Positions 1 through 8,399 of a stretch of 17,819 nt of DNA are shown here, one piece after another. Origin of the DNA: Actinomycetota bacterium. GTDB lineage: Bacteria; Actinomycetota; Thermoleophilia; Solirubrobacterales; Solirubrobacteraceae. The position numbers were made by a program, and so were the translations under genes. Each line of letters starts with the position of its first letter. Position 1 is the stretch's first letter. The DNA lies in assembly GCA_009699615.1 (NCBI GenBank), contig WLNV01000010.1, positions 1 to 17,819 on the forward strand. Direction: 5' to 3'. The notes beneath the pieces were generated by a model. That model saw only the letters and a program-made list of their open reading frames with translations. It was not told the DNA's origin and made no database searches.

Positions 1-861
<861 letters not shown>

Positions 862-865
862 CAAG

Positions 866-923
866 AGCAGTCGCAGCCAGCCCCTGTCGCCCTGACCGGC
901 GCGGGGCCGCGCTGCGCTCTGCT
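866..923 (+). terminator. Possible interrupted-stem terminator after the first CBM2 gene
   Basis: Just after the TAG, AGCAG and CGCAGC (867-877) can pair with GCTGCG and CTGCT (911-923), with an inner GCCCC/GGGGC pairing (880-884 with 902-906). The stem has small internal loops and only a short T-poor tail, so this is a weak call. The rest of the 862-990 gap holds the leader of the next gene. Confidence 0.3.
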
Positions 924-990
924 TGGAGCAGCTCTCAATTCTTAGGACCAATTACCGCCGCAAGCCGGTGGAGAAACGGAAATCACCCTG

Positions 991-2985
991 ATGACCAGCA
1001 AGACAGAACAGTTGACCGGCCGCAGAACGCGGCTCACGCTCGCAGCAGCAGCTCTTACAGCCGTTGCAGCGATGTCCGGGGCCGCAGCCAGCGCCCAAGC
1101 AGCCGCAACGCCGAGCTTCGCTCCATACGTCGACATGACGTTGCAGTCGAAGGCCAGCAACTCAGCCAACATCAAACAGTCGGGCGCAAAGGCCTCGACG
1201 CTGGCGTTCATCGTCAGCGGCGCAGCCTGCCAGGCATCTTGGGGCGGCTTCTACGGCCTGAATGCTTCCGACGAGTGGTTCGACGCCAAGCAGGTAATCT
1301 CCGACGCCCGCGCAGCAGGCTCAGAGCCGATCATCTCGTTCGGCGGCGCATCGGGCCAGGAGCTGGCCCGCACATGCACCACTTCGACAGCGCTCGCCGC
1401 TCAATACCAAGCAGTCATTGATGCCTACAACGTTCGCAGCCTCGACTTCGACATCGAAGGCGCAGACCAGGGTGACCCGACCTCAATCGCGCGCCGCTTC
1501 CAGGCGATCGCCAAGGTCCAAGCTGCCGGAATTGCAGCCGGCAAGCCGGTAACCGTCTCGCTGACGCTGCCGACGATGCCGACCGGGCTCACCTACGACG
1601 GGATGAACGTGCTCCGTAGCGCAGTCGCGAACGGAGTCGACGTAAGCGTCGTCAACGTAATGGCGATGGACTACTACGACTCCTCTCAGAATCCAGCCGG
1701 CAAGATGGGCGACTACGCGATTCAGGCTGGCGAAGCGCTGAAGGCGCAGCTCGCAACGGTCTACACGGGCCGCAGCGACGCTGAGCTCTACCGGATGATC
1801 GGGATCACACCGATGATCGGGATCAATGACAACGCAGCCGAGATCTTCACGACGGCCGATGCGACAAAGGTGCTGAACTGGGCCAACTCGAAGAGCATTG
1901 GGCGGATCGCAATGTGGTCGCTCAACCGTGACTTCCAGTGCGCCACGCCGAGCAACTTCACGGGCAACTACTGCAGCGGTGTAACACAGAGCGCAATGCA
2001 GTTCTCGACGATCTGGAAGGCATTCGGCGGCGCGCCGGCAATCAACCCAACGCCGACGCCAACGCCGACACCGACGCCAACGCCGACACCGACGCCGACA
2101 CCAACGCCGACGCCGACACCGACACCGACACCAACGCCGACACCGATTCCGGGCGCCGTCAGCTCGAGGGTTGCGGTTGACACGCAGTGGGCAGGTGCGT
2201 GGTGCGGAAAGATTGTTGTCAGCAACGCAACCGCGACCGATCGGGTCATCGACAAGATCACCTTCTCGGTCCCTAACGGCGACTGGGTAACCAGCACTTG
2301 GGGCGGCACGTTCACGCACAGCGGCAACGACTATTCGGTAGTCGCGCCAAGCTGGGCGCAGGCCGTTGCCGGTGGCAGCTACTCCGACACCGGAATGTGT
2401 GTTTCAGGTTCCGGTTCAGGCCAGCTGAGCAACATCGTCGTGACCTCGCACCAGACCGGGACGACCCCGACCCCGACCCCAACGCCAACGCCAACGCCAA
2501 CGCCAACGCCAACGCCAACGCCAACGCCGACACCAACGCCAACGCCAACGCCAACACCGGTACCCGGCGCGGCGAAGCTGACGGCGACCGTGACGAAGGA
2601 TTCGACTTGGACCGGCGGTCTCTGCCGCAGCTTCAAGATCGCAAATTCGGGCGGGAAGTCGTCGACCAACTGGAAGTTGACCTTCACGCTGCCGAGCAGC
2701 GTCAAGATCACCGACAGTTGGAGCGGCACAGCCACACGTAGTGGCAACGTCGTAACCGTTACGGCACCGAGCTGGGCGGGATCGGTTGCTCCTGGCACGA
2801 GCGTCGCTGCGTTCGGCTTCTGCGCCTCAGGCGCAGGTGAGCCAAGCGCGATCAGCGTTGCCGAGGTCGCCTCAGCAACGACGGCCGTAGCCGCCGCCCG
2901 CACACGTACGACCGCCCGCGCACGGGCAGTGGAGAAGGCGAAGAAGATCCGCCGCGCGCACAAGCGCAGCGCCGCCCGCGCCTAA
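991..2985 (+). CDS. Secreted GH18 chitinase-like glycoside hydrolase with two CBM2 domains
   Basis: Predicted extracellular chitinase that hydrolyses beta-1,4-linked GlcNAc polymers. The 664-aa product has a Sec signal peptide (RRTR, then an Ala-rich core; cleavage near residues 37-39), a GH18 barrel at about 42-347, a Pro-Thr linker at 353-387, CBM2 at about 390-487, a second linker at 491-525, CBM2 at about 528-625 and a basic tail. The GH18 DxDxE motif is LDFDIEG, giving D152, D154 and the catalytic acid E156. ISFGGASG, VNVMAMDYYD and the late AMWSLNRD strand match the Pyrococcus ChiA-like branch of GH18. Cys pairs C405/C470 and about C545/C611 sit near the CBM2 ends. The ATG at 991 is chosen because it gives a complete signal peptide. 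It lies downstream of the truncated paralogue on the same strand. Chitin is the likeliest substrate; cellulose or other GlcNAc polymers remain possible. Confidence 0.9.
   Translation: MTSKTEQLTGRRTRLTLAAAALTAVAAMSGAAASAQAAATPSFAPYVDMTLQSKASNSANIKQSGAKASTLAFIVSGAACQASWGGFYGLNASDEWFDAKQVISDARAAGSEPIISFGGASGQELARTCTTSTALAAQYQAVIDAYNVRSLDFDIEGADQGDPTSIARRFQAIAKVQAAGIAAGKPVTVSLTLPTMPTGLTYDGMNVLRSAVANGVDVSVVNVMAMDYYDSSQNPAGKMGDYAIQAGEALKAQLATVYTGRSDAELYRMIGITPMIGINDNAAEIFTTADATKVLNWANSKSIGRIAMWSLNRDFQCATPSNFTGNYCSGVTQSAMQFSTIWKAFGGAPAINPTPTPTPTPTPTPTPTPTPTPTPTPTPTPTPTPIPGAVSSRVAVDTQWAGAWCGKIVVSNATATDRVIDKITFSVPNGDWVTSTWGGTFTHSGNDYSVVAPSWAQAVAGGSYSDTGMCVSGSGSGQLSNIVVTSHQTGTTPTPTPTPTPTPTPTPTPTPTPTPTPTPTPTPVPGAAKLTATVTKDSTWTGGLCRSFKIANSGGKSSTNWKLTFTLPSSVKITDSWSGTATRSGNVVTVTAPSWAGSVAPGTSVAAFGFCASGAGEPSAISVAEVASATTAVAAARTRTTARARAVEKAKKIRRAHKRSAARA
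2047..2151 (+). repeat. Pro-Thr linker repeat 1 of the GH18 protein
   Basis: Hexamer repeats built from ACGCCG, ACACCG and ACGCCA encode residues 353-387 and join the GH18 barrel to the first CBM2. Base composition is strongly skewed: the + strand has almost no T across the tract. Confidence 0.9.
2461..2565 (+). repeat. Pro-Thr linker repeat 2 of the GH18 protein
   Basis: Hexamers, mostly ACGCCA, encode residues 491-525 between the two CBM2 domains. This linker prefers CCA for Pro whereas the linker at 307-432 prefers CCG, so the tracts are not simple recent copies of one another. Confidence 0.9.
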
Positions 2986-3001
2986 TCCCGTCAGGCAGGA
3001 C

Positions 3002-3038
3002 TGAGGGTCCTTTCCGCAGTGAGCGGGGAGGGCCCTCA
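3002..3038 (+). terminator. Hairpin terminator after the GH18 gene
   Basis: Positions 3002-3017 and 3023-3038 form a 16-bp stem (13 Watson-Crick pairs and three G-T pairs) around the five-base loop AGTGA, 16 nt after the chitinase stop. The following CTGTTTA is a weak U-tract. The hairpin lies between convergent genes and may also help stop transcription from the right. Confidence 0.8.
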
Positions 3039-3090
3039 ACCTGTTTAGGGGTCGCAGGACGGCGTCTGGCCACGGCGACTCGCCGCTCAG

Positions 3091-4410
3091 TTAGCCGCTT
3101 GGGGTGGCGTCGACCAAGCGCCACGGTGCGTCGTCTGAGCCATCAAGCGCCAGCGTCCAGCTCTCACTGAACTTGACCTCGCGATCCTTGTCACCGGCCA
3201 GCACGGCGGCCGTGTCGCGGTTCTCCAAGTATCGGCGACCGCGGACCTTGAGAGCGACGGTCATTCGCGCCGGTGCCGGTTCCGCGACTAGGCGCTCGAT
3301 CGTGATCGACTCAATCCGCGGCCCACGTACAACCAGCCGTGCGTTGTGGCCGTCGGCTGACGGGTAGAGCAGCTGCTCGATCGCCTCGGGGCTTGCAATA
3401 GCCTCCAGCGCCGCGTCAGGGCCGTCGACGGCTTCTGCCCAGGCTGCGACGGCTCGCCGCGCAGCGGCCGCCAGCACGTCCGGCGCGAAGCGGCCATCAA
3501 CGAGCGAGAGGTCCATCGCTTGCGTACGCGCATCGGCAGCCAAGCTGACGTCAACGAGCTCTGCCGTGGAGGTTCCTTCGAGAGCCTTGTCGGCAACCGC
3601 GGCCTCGACGATTGCAGCGTCACGTAGCTCCACATCGTCCGACCACGGGGAAGCGATGATCGGGGCGTCGAGGTGGTGCGCGCCCTCGCGGTCCTGCTCG
3701 ATCGAGAGCAGGATCCAGCCGCCATCGCGCTTGGCCAGCGTCCAGTATTCGCTCAGCGTCACGACCGAGTCATCGTCCTCGCTGCGCATCAGTCGCATTC
3801 CGTCATCTGTCTCGACAAAATCCTCAAGCGTCGCCTCAATGTGGACGATCGCTCTGTCGTCGGCGTCGTCGGCCTTGTTGTCGATGCCGACGTACAGAAC
3901 CTCAGGGCCGCGCAGCACGCGAACACGGTTGTGCCACCCGCGCGCCGACAGGTCCTGCATCCGCAGGCGCCATTCGACCAGCAGGTCGTCACCGACCATC
4001 GTCTGGAGCGCGCGGTCGTCGCGCTGATCCCATGCGTGCTGGATCGCCCCGAAGAGGGCCGCGGTGCCGGCCGTGACTGCGTCGGCGTCGAACGCGGCAT
4101 CGTCCGCCGCGGCTTCGGCCGACGCTGTACGCACGCGCGCGTCGCGCTCGATCCGCTTCTGGCGCATGTTGCGCACAGTCATGTACGAGCGAAACATGCT
4201 CAGAACGATGATCAGCGCGATCACGCCGAAGACAAGGAAGAGAGTCAGGATCGAGCCAGCGCTCGCCGCGCCGCCGTAGCCTCCACCGCCACCAAAGCCA
4301 CCACCGCCATAGCCGCCGCCACCACCGCCGAAGCCTCCTCCACCGCCGAAGCCGGACGAGCCTCCACCGGCTGCCGCGAGCTGGAAGATTGAGCTAATCA
4401 TCGTGTTCAT
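3091..4410 (-). CDS. Membrane-anchored protein with Gly-rich segment and two Tim44-like domains
   Basis: The 439-aa product starts with a short hydrophobic stretch, then a Gly/Tyr/Phe-rich low-complexity segment (about 14-48), one transmembrane helix (about 53-72), a basic charged stretch (73-95) and two globular halves. The halves, at about 105-240 and 285-436, share a final strand pattern: EYWTLAKRDGGWILLSIE in the first and ESWTLALDG followed by PWRLVDA in the second. This fits the Tim44/MRPL45 fold, which is related to SnoaL-like cone barrels. Bacterial Tim44-like proteins are mostly uncharacterised; the mitochondrial relative tethers Hsp70 to the import channel. By topology the domains should lie on one side of the membrane, probably inside after the basic stretch. 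It faces the chitinase gene tail to tail and lies upstream of no obvious operon partner. The double domain call rests on motif similarity within the protein. Confidence 0.7.
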   Translation of the reverse strand: MNTMISSIFQLAAAGGGSSGFGGGGGFGGGGGGYGGGGFGGGGGYGGAASAGSILTLFLVFGVIALIIVLSMFRSYMTVRNMRQKRIERDARVRTASAEAAADDAAFDADAVTAGTAALFGAIQHAWDQRDDRALQTMVGDDLLVEWRLRMQDLSARGWHNRVRVLRGPEVLYVGIDNKADDADDRAIVHIEATLEDFVETDDGMRLMRSEDDDSVVTLSEYWTLAKRDGGWILLSIEQDREGAHHLDAPIIASPWSDDVELRDAAIVEAAVADKALEGTSTAELVDVSLAADARTQAMDLSLVDGRFAPDVLAAAARRAVAAWAEAVDGPDAALEAIASPEAIEQLLYPSADGHNARLVVRGPRIESITIERLVAEPAPARMTVALKVRGRRYLENRDTAAVLAGDKDREVKFSESWTLALDGSDDAPWRLVDATPSG

Positions 4411-4483
4411 CTCAGCTACATGATCGCAGCATTAGTTCGACGCTCGCGCGGGCCCGACAGGCCGCAGGCGGCCGGTCCTGATC

Positions 4484-5350
4484 TCAGGCGCTGGCGCGCG
4501 CGCCGCGGCGCGTCTTCTTCGCCACGAAGGCCGACTCCAAGCCTTCGCGATCGAAGCCGCCGATGACCTCGCCCTCGGTTGCGTAGCGGTAGAGAGCTAC
4601 GCGGAAGACAGCCATGATCGTTGACTGGAAAAGCATCGCGATCACGAAGACGAGGACGCCGAGGCCGATTAGCAGGCCGCCACCGACGGCCGACGATCCA
4701 ATCACCAGCACGCCCAACGCAATCGCGATGATCGCCGGCAGCATCGCGACGAAGAAAGTGATTACTCCGATCGCGCTCGAGCCGACGACGCCCTCACCCC
4801 AGCGCTCCTTGACGACGTGAGCCGAGGTCTTCAGCGCTTCCTTGGGCCCCAGCCCATCAAGCGCAATCACGGGGATCACGAAGAAGGTGGCGACCGCCCA
4901 AGCGAAGCCCGCTAGCCCGCCGACGATCGCGCTGGCAAGGCTGCCGGCAACCTCCTCGATTAGGGCCTGAATCACCGAGATCAGGACCCCAACGAATAAC
5001 GCCACTGCGGCCCAAGCAAGGATCAACTTCATCCGACCTCGGGCAGCGCTGATTCCCTGCCCGACAGTCGTCTGTCGCCCTTCGAGCGCTTCGGTAGCGC
5101 AGGAGGCGAGCGCGACGGAGGAAAAGACGCCAACGACGGTCAGCAGGTAGACACCAACGATCACAAGCGGCAGTGCGCCCCAAGGAGAGTCGATCGCGAC
5201 GGCAATCGCGGCGCCACCGCCGAAGAAGATGATCATCGTGATGATCGCCGCGACGACCGAGATGATCGGGAAAGCGAGCAGCGACTTGTCGGATTTCACG
5301 ACAGCCCAACTCTGTTTTGACAATCTCCAACCGCGCTTGATTCGTTCCAT
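4484..5350 (-). CDS. DUF6159-like polytopic membrane protein
   Basis: The 288-aa product has a short basic N-terminus (MERIKRGWRLSKQSW), a first helix from about 25 and about six hydrophobic segments in all (about 25-50, 60-82, 108-128, 135-165, 190-220 and 225-250), ending in a basic tail (AKKTRRGARA). The GWRL-x-KxSW-x-VVKxDKxLL start and the FVIPVIALDG loop fit DUF6159, a family of unknown function common in Actinomycetota. No catalytic motif is visible. The ATG at 5348-5350 lies only 26 bp from the GTG of the divergent PPOX-like gene. A TAGTTT hexamer on this strand (5363 to 5358) is placed for a leaderless transcript. The 73-nt gap downstream (4411-4483) before the Tim44-like gene contains only a weak GGCCG/CGGCC hairpin. 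Confidence 0.7.
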   Translation of the reverse strand: MERIKRGWRLSKQSWAVVKSDKSLLAFPIISVVAAIITMIIFFGGGAAIAVAIDSPWGALPLVIVGVYLLTVVGVFSSVALASCATEALEGRQTTVGQGISAARGRMKLILAWAAVALFVGVLISVIQALIEEVAGSLASAIVGGLAGFAWAVATFFVIPVIALDGLGPKEALKTSAHVVKERWGEGVVGSSAIGVITFFVAMLPAIIAIALGVLVIGSSAVGGGLLIGLGVLVFVIAMLFQSTIMAVFRVALYRYATEGEVIGGFDREGLESAFVAKKTRRGARASA

Positions 5351-5357
5351 GGCCGCG

Positions 5358-5370
5358 AAACTACTAGGTT
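5358..5370. promoter_or_regulatory. Back-to-back divergent -10 elements, probably leaderless
   Basis: On the minus strand TAGTTT (5363 to 5358) ends 7 nt before the ATG of the DUF6159 gene. On the plus strand TAGGTT (5365-5370) ends 6 nt before the GTG at 5377. Both match the actinobacterial TANNNT -10 and would place transcription starts at or within a base or two of the start codons. The two hexamers are one base apart. Neither gene has a clear Shine-Dalgarno sequence, and I see no good -35. Confidence 0.5.
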
Positions 5371-5376
5371 GAGCGG

Positions 5377-5790
5377 GTGGATGACGAACTACCGCACTGG
5401 ACGCACGGGACGGTTTGCATCCTTGCCACCGGCGGAGAAGGCCCGCACGCGATACCGGTGAGCACTGCGGTGCGTACCTCCGAGACGCGAATAGTTCTCG
5501 CTCTAGGAGCTCGCCGAGGTTCGCTGAGGCGGTTGCGTGAAGATCCGCGCGTCGCGCTGACCGTGCTCGCCGCCGGTGACGTCGCCTTTACCGCGCACGG
5601 CACCGCGCAGGTCGTTGCCGACCCGCTGCCCGGCTTGGACGGAGTAGTTGGCGTTGAGATCAACGTCGAGCGCGTCAGCAGCCACAAGCGGCCGACCTTC
5701 TCAATCGCCGACGGAGTCGCCTGGGGTTGGGCCGACGACGAGGCGCGCGAGCGCGACGCAGCAGTTCGCAGCGCCCTGCTTACGCTCTAG
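5377..5790 (+). CDS. Pyridoxamine 5'-phosphate oxidase-like flavin/F420 split-barrel protein
   Basis: The 137-aa product looks like a single split beta-barrel domain of the PPOX/FDOR superfamily, which binds FMN or F420 at a dimer interface. Visible family traits are the early GTVCILATGGEGPHAIPVST strand pair, then a basic turn (GARRGSLRRLREDPRVALTV) and the AFTAHGTAQVV strand, as in small actinobacterial members. The substrate cannot be told from sequence. The GTG at 5377 is the only start giving the full first strand, and no Shine-Dalgarno lies in front of it, which fits a leaderless transcript. It is divergent from the DUF6159 gene and convergent with clpP: its TAG shares CTAG (5787-5790) with the clpP stop. 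Family assignment is fairly secure; the cofactor is not. Confidence 0.7.
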   Translation: MDDELPHWTHGTVCILATGGEGPHAIPVSTAVRTSETRIVLALGARRGSLRRLREDPRVALTVLAAGDVAFTAHGTAQVVADPLPGLDGVVGVEINVERVSSHKRPTFSIADGVAWGWADDEARERDAAVRSALLTL

Positions 5791-6368
5791 TGCGAGGTGA
5801 TTACGCGGTCGATTAGGCCGTACTCGACCGACTGCTCAGCGGTGAAGAAGCGGTCGCGCTCCATGTCGTCATGGACCTGCTCAATCGTTAGGCCGGTGTG
5901 CAGCGCGTAAAGCTCGTCGATCCGCGCGCGGGTCTTCAAGATCTCGTTCATATGGATCTCAATGTCCGACGACTGGCCTTCGAAGCCGGCTGATGGCTGG
6001 TGGATCAAGATCCGGCTGTTGGGCAGAGCCAGCCGCTTCCCTGGAGCTCCTGCCGTCAGAAGAAGCGAGCCCATCGACATCGCTACGCCGCAGCAAATCG
6101 TCTGCACGTCTGGCTTGATGAACTGCATCGTGTCGTAGATCGCCATCCCCGCGTAGATCGACCCGCCGGGTGAGTTGATGTAGATCGAGATGTCCTTATC
6201 CGGGTCTTCAGACTCAAGGTGGAGCAGCTGCGCGACGATCAAGTTGGCGATCTGGTCGCCGATCGGTTGGCCGAGAAAGATGATCCGATCGTTCAGCATT
6301 CGCGAGTAGAGGTCGTACTCGCGCTCCCCGCGTGAGGTCGTCTCGATTACGGTCGGGATCAGCGGCAT
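5787..6368 (-). CDS. clpP: ATP-dependent Clp protease proteolytic subunit ClpP
   Basis: Serine peptidase (family S14) that forms the tetradecameric degradation chamber fed by ClpX or ClpC ATPases in the cytoplasm. The 193-aa product is full length for the family. The triad is intact: Ser98 in GVAMSMG, His123 in ILIHQP and Asp172 in ERDRFF. The INSPGGS oxyanion region (64-70) and the N-terminal ERxYDLYSRML-like segment are also present. The usual ASM around the serine is MSM here. Many Actinomycetota carry two clpP genes, often side by side; this one stands alone, with no clpX or second clpP in the window, so a partner is expected elsewhere. The ATG at 6368 lies 16 nt from the start of the divergent EamA gene, with TAGGGT at exactly -12 to -7, suggesting a leaderless message. 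Confidence 0.97.
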   Translation of the reverse strand: MPLIPTVIETTSRGEREYDLYSRMLNDRIIFLGQPIGDQIANLIVAQLLHLESEDPDKDISIYINSPGGSIYAGMAIYDTMQFIKPDVQTICCGVAMSMGSLLLTAGAPGKRLALPNSRILIHQPSAGFEGQSSDIEIHMNEILKTRARIDELYALHTGLTIEQVHDDMERDRFFTAEQSVEYGLIDRVITSH

Positions 6369-6374
6369 CAGGTC

Positions 6375-6380
6375 ACCCTA
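6375..6380 (-). promoter_or_regulatory. Candidate leaderless -10 of clpP
   Basis: On the minus strand TAGGGT occupies -12 to -7 relative to the clpP ATG and matches TANNNT. It sits inside the palindrome CCCTAGGG (6376-6383), so the plus strand carries TAGGGC close to the start of the divergent gene. No clear Shine-Dalgarno or -35 is visible. Confidence 0.45.
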
Positions 6381-6384
6381 GGGC

Positions 6385-7362
6385 ATGGCTAAGCCGTCCA
6401 CTCCGCGAATCCGTGCGGCAGGCTCCGCGCGCTGGTGGCAAGATGGCGTGACAGTGACCGCCGTCCCCGACGACATCGAGCACGAGGACGGCCCCCTAAG
6501 CCGCGTATCTCCGCTGGTGCTCGTGCTCGCGGCGACTGTCTCAGTTCAGTTCGGTGCAGCGCTTGCGGTGACTCTTTTCGACCGCGTCGGCGCGGTCGGC
6601 AGCACGTTCCTGCGTCTCGCACTCGCTTCGCTGATGCTGGTTGCCGTCAGCAGGCCCAAGATCAAAGGCTGGACCGGAGCCCAATACCGTCTCGCACTGG
6701 CGTTCGGGCTTTCGCTGGGGGTAACGAACATGCTCTACTACGCCGCTCTGGGCCGGCTGCCAGTCGCCGTCACAGTGACGATCGAGTTTCTGGGACCGAT
6801 CTCCGTCGCTGCGGCATATTCGCGACGTTGGGTCGAAGGCCTTTGGGTACTGCTTGCGGCCGGCGGCATCGTCCTGATGACGGCACCTTGGTCCCACACC
6901 GGGGCGCTTGACCCCGTCGGCGTGGCGCTTGCGCTGATGGCGGCAGCCGGCTGGGCGACCTACATTCTCCTCGTTGCGCGGGCAGGGAAGCTCTTCTCGG
7001 GGCGCGATGTCCTGACGATCGCAATGGTCGTTGCGACCGCTGCGGCTGCCGTGCCAGGCATTCTGGACGGCGGGCGGATGCTGCTCGATCCGTCGGTCTT
7101 GGCGGTCGGGGTCGTGGTCGCGATTCTGAGCATGGTGATTCCGTTCAGCTTCGAGTTCGAGGCGCTTCGCCGCATGCCGGCGAGGGTCTTCGGCGTCCTG
7201 ATGAGTCTGGAGCCGGCTGTCGCCGTCGTTGCAGGAATCATCGTCCTCAACCAGCGACTCGCGCTGCGAGAGCTGATCGCGATCGCGTTGGTCGTGATCG
7301 CGAGCATCGGCGTTACGCGCTCGGCGCCGGCACCACCACCGGTTGCAGCGATCGAGGGGTGA
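6385..7362 (+). CDS. EamA/RhtA-like drug/metabolite transporter, copy 1
   Basis: Inner-membrane exporter of the DMT superfamily; RhtA relatives export threonine, homoserine and related amino acids, but the substrate here is unproven. The 325-aa product shows about ten hydrophobic helices arranged as two EamA halves (about 45-165 and 175-310). Family landmarks are VTIEFLGPISVAA at the end of the first half and ALRRMPARVFGVLMSLEPAV in the second. The first 40 residues are hydrophilic and unusual for the family; the GTG codons at 6448 and 6454 are possible alternative starts that would remove most of them. It is divergent from clpP and followed 75 nt later by a paralogue with the same landmarks. 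Confidence 0.85.
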   Translation: MAKPSTPRIRAAGSARWWQDGVTVTAVPDDIEHEDGPLSRVSPLVLVLAATVSVQFGAALAVTLFDRVGAVGSTFLRLALASLMLVAVSRPKIKGWTGAQYRLALAFGLSLGVTNMLYYAALGRLPVAVTVTIEFLGPISVAAAYSRRWVEGLWVLLAAGGIVLMTAPWSHTGALDPVGVALALMAAAGWATYILLVARAGKLFSGRDVLTIAMVVATAAAAVPGILDGGRMLLDPSVLAVGVVVAILSMVIPFSFEFEALRRMPARVFGVLMSLEPAVAVVAGIIVLNQRLALRELIAIALVVIASIGVTRSAPAPPPVAAIEG

Positions 7363-7403
7363 CCTCGGTCCTGACGATCGGCTCGGGGCGCGATACTGAG
7401 CTG

Positions 7404-7433
7404 ATGACCGCAGACTGCCACAGGCGCGACTGA
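7404..7433 (+). other. Possible nine-codon leader ORF before the second EamA gene
   Basis: ATG at 7404 to TGA at 7431-7433 would encode MTADCHRRD and ends 4 nt before the GTG of the next gene. The hexamer GATACT (7392-7397) lies exactly at -12 to -7, so the message could begin at this ATG. Such a small ORF may occur by chance; I include it as a candidate for translational coupling. Confidence 0.2.
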
Positions 7434-7437
7434 AGCC

Positions 7438-8349
7438 GTGCCAAGCGACCCAGCAGGCTCGACCGTCGGCTACAAGGCGCTCTCGACCATTCCGCCGGTT
7501 GTTCTGGTCATCATCGGCACGCTCTCGATTCAGTTCGGAGGCGCGCTTGCCTTCACGATCTTCGACGATGTTGGCGCGGCAGGCACGACGCTGCTCAGGC
7601 TGTCGCTCAGCGCGATCTTGCTGCTCGCGGTCGCCCGCCCGGCATTGCGCGGTCGCAGCGCTTCAGATTGGCGGCTCGTAGTCATCTTTGGATTGACGCT
7701 TGGGGTCATGAACATCTGCTTCTACGAGGCCGTTTCGCGTCTGCCGCTTGGTGTGGCTGTGACGATTGAATTCCTTGGACCAATCACTGTGGCGGGGGCT
7801 CTGTCGCGCAAGCCGATCCAATGGCTCTGGGTGATTACTGCCGCGCTAGGCGTCGTGATTCTCGCCGCGCCTTGGACCGCAAACAGCACACTCGATCGCG
7901 TCGGCGTTGCTTTCGCGCTGGTCGCAGCGGTCGCGTGGGGAGCCTACATTCTGCTCGCACAGCGCCTCGTGCAGCGGTTCCATGCTGGTGAAGGAATCGC
8001 GATAGCTGCAGTAGTTGCCACCGGGCTCGTTCTCATTCCAGGGCTCGTCAGCGGAGGCGGTCGGCTGCTGGACCCCTCGGTGCTGGTCGTGGGGCTGGGA
8101 GTCGCTCTGCTCAGCTCGGCGATCCCGTACACAACGGAAGCCGAGGCGCTTCGGCGAATGCCGGCAAGAGTATTCAGCGTCTTGATGAGCATTGAGCCGG
8201 CGGTAGCTGCGCTGGCCGGGCTGCTCGTGTTGGGTCAGCACCTACCGCTTCGTGATCTCGCAGCGATCGGACTCGTGATCGTGGCGAGCGTGGGGGTGAT
8301 GCGGGGCGCAGATTTCGCTCCGCCGGCCGAGGCAGCGATAGAGGCCTAG
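7438..8349 (+). CDS. EamA/RhtA-like drug/metabolite transporter, copy 2
   Basis: The 303-aa product has the same two-half, ten-helix EamA plan as the preceding gene. It shares the landmarks VTIEFLGPITVAGALSRK and EALRRMPARVFSVLMSIEPA, so the pair is a tandem duplication that has diverged. The likely role is export of an amino acid or a similar small metabolite across the inner membrane. The GTG at 7438 gives a short N-terminus before the first helix (from about residue 17); it lacks a good Shine-Dalgarno and may depend on coupling to a short upstream ORF. It is followed by pgsA after 50 nt with no convincing terminator, so read-through is possible. Confidence 0.85.
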   Translation: MPSDPAGSTVGYKALSTIPPVVLVIIGTLSIQFGGALAFTIFDDVGAAGTTLLRLSLSAILLLAVARPALRGRSASDWRLVVIFGLTLGVMNICFYEAVSRLPLGVAVTIEFLGPITVAGALSRKPIQWLWVITAALGVVILAAPWTANSTLDRVGVAFALVAAVAWGAYILLAQRLVQRFHAGEGIAIAAVVATGLVLIPGLVSGGGRLLDPSVLVVGLGVALLSSAIPYTTEAEALRRMPARVFSVLMSIEPAVAALAGLLVLGQHLPLRDLAAIGLVIVASVGVMRGADFAPPAEAAIEA

Positions 8350-8399
8350 GGCGCCAGGCTGCGCCGCCGCCGCACCGGCGCGCAATACTTCGAGGACTC

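Noticed and set aside
1483..2319. 278-aa minus-strand ORF inside the GH18 gene
   Set aside because: Arg-rich shadow without domain character; the opposite strand encodes an intact GH18 barrel.
4441..4480. GGCCG/CGGCC hairpin as a terminator of the DUF6159 gene
   Set aside because: Only about five pairs and no T-run on the relevant strand; kept as a comment only.
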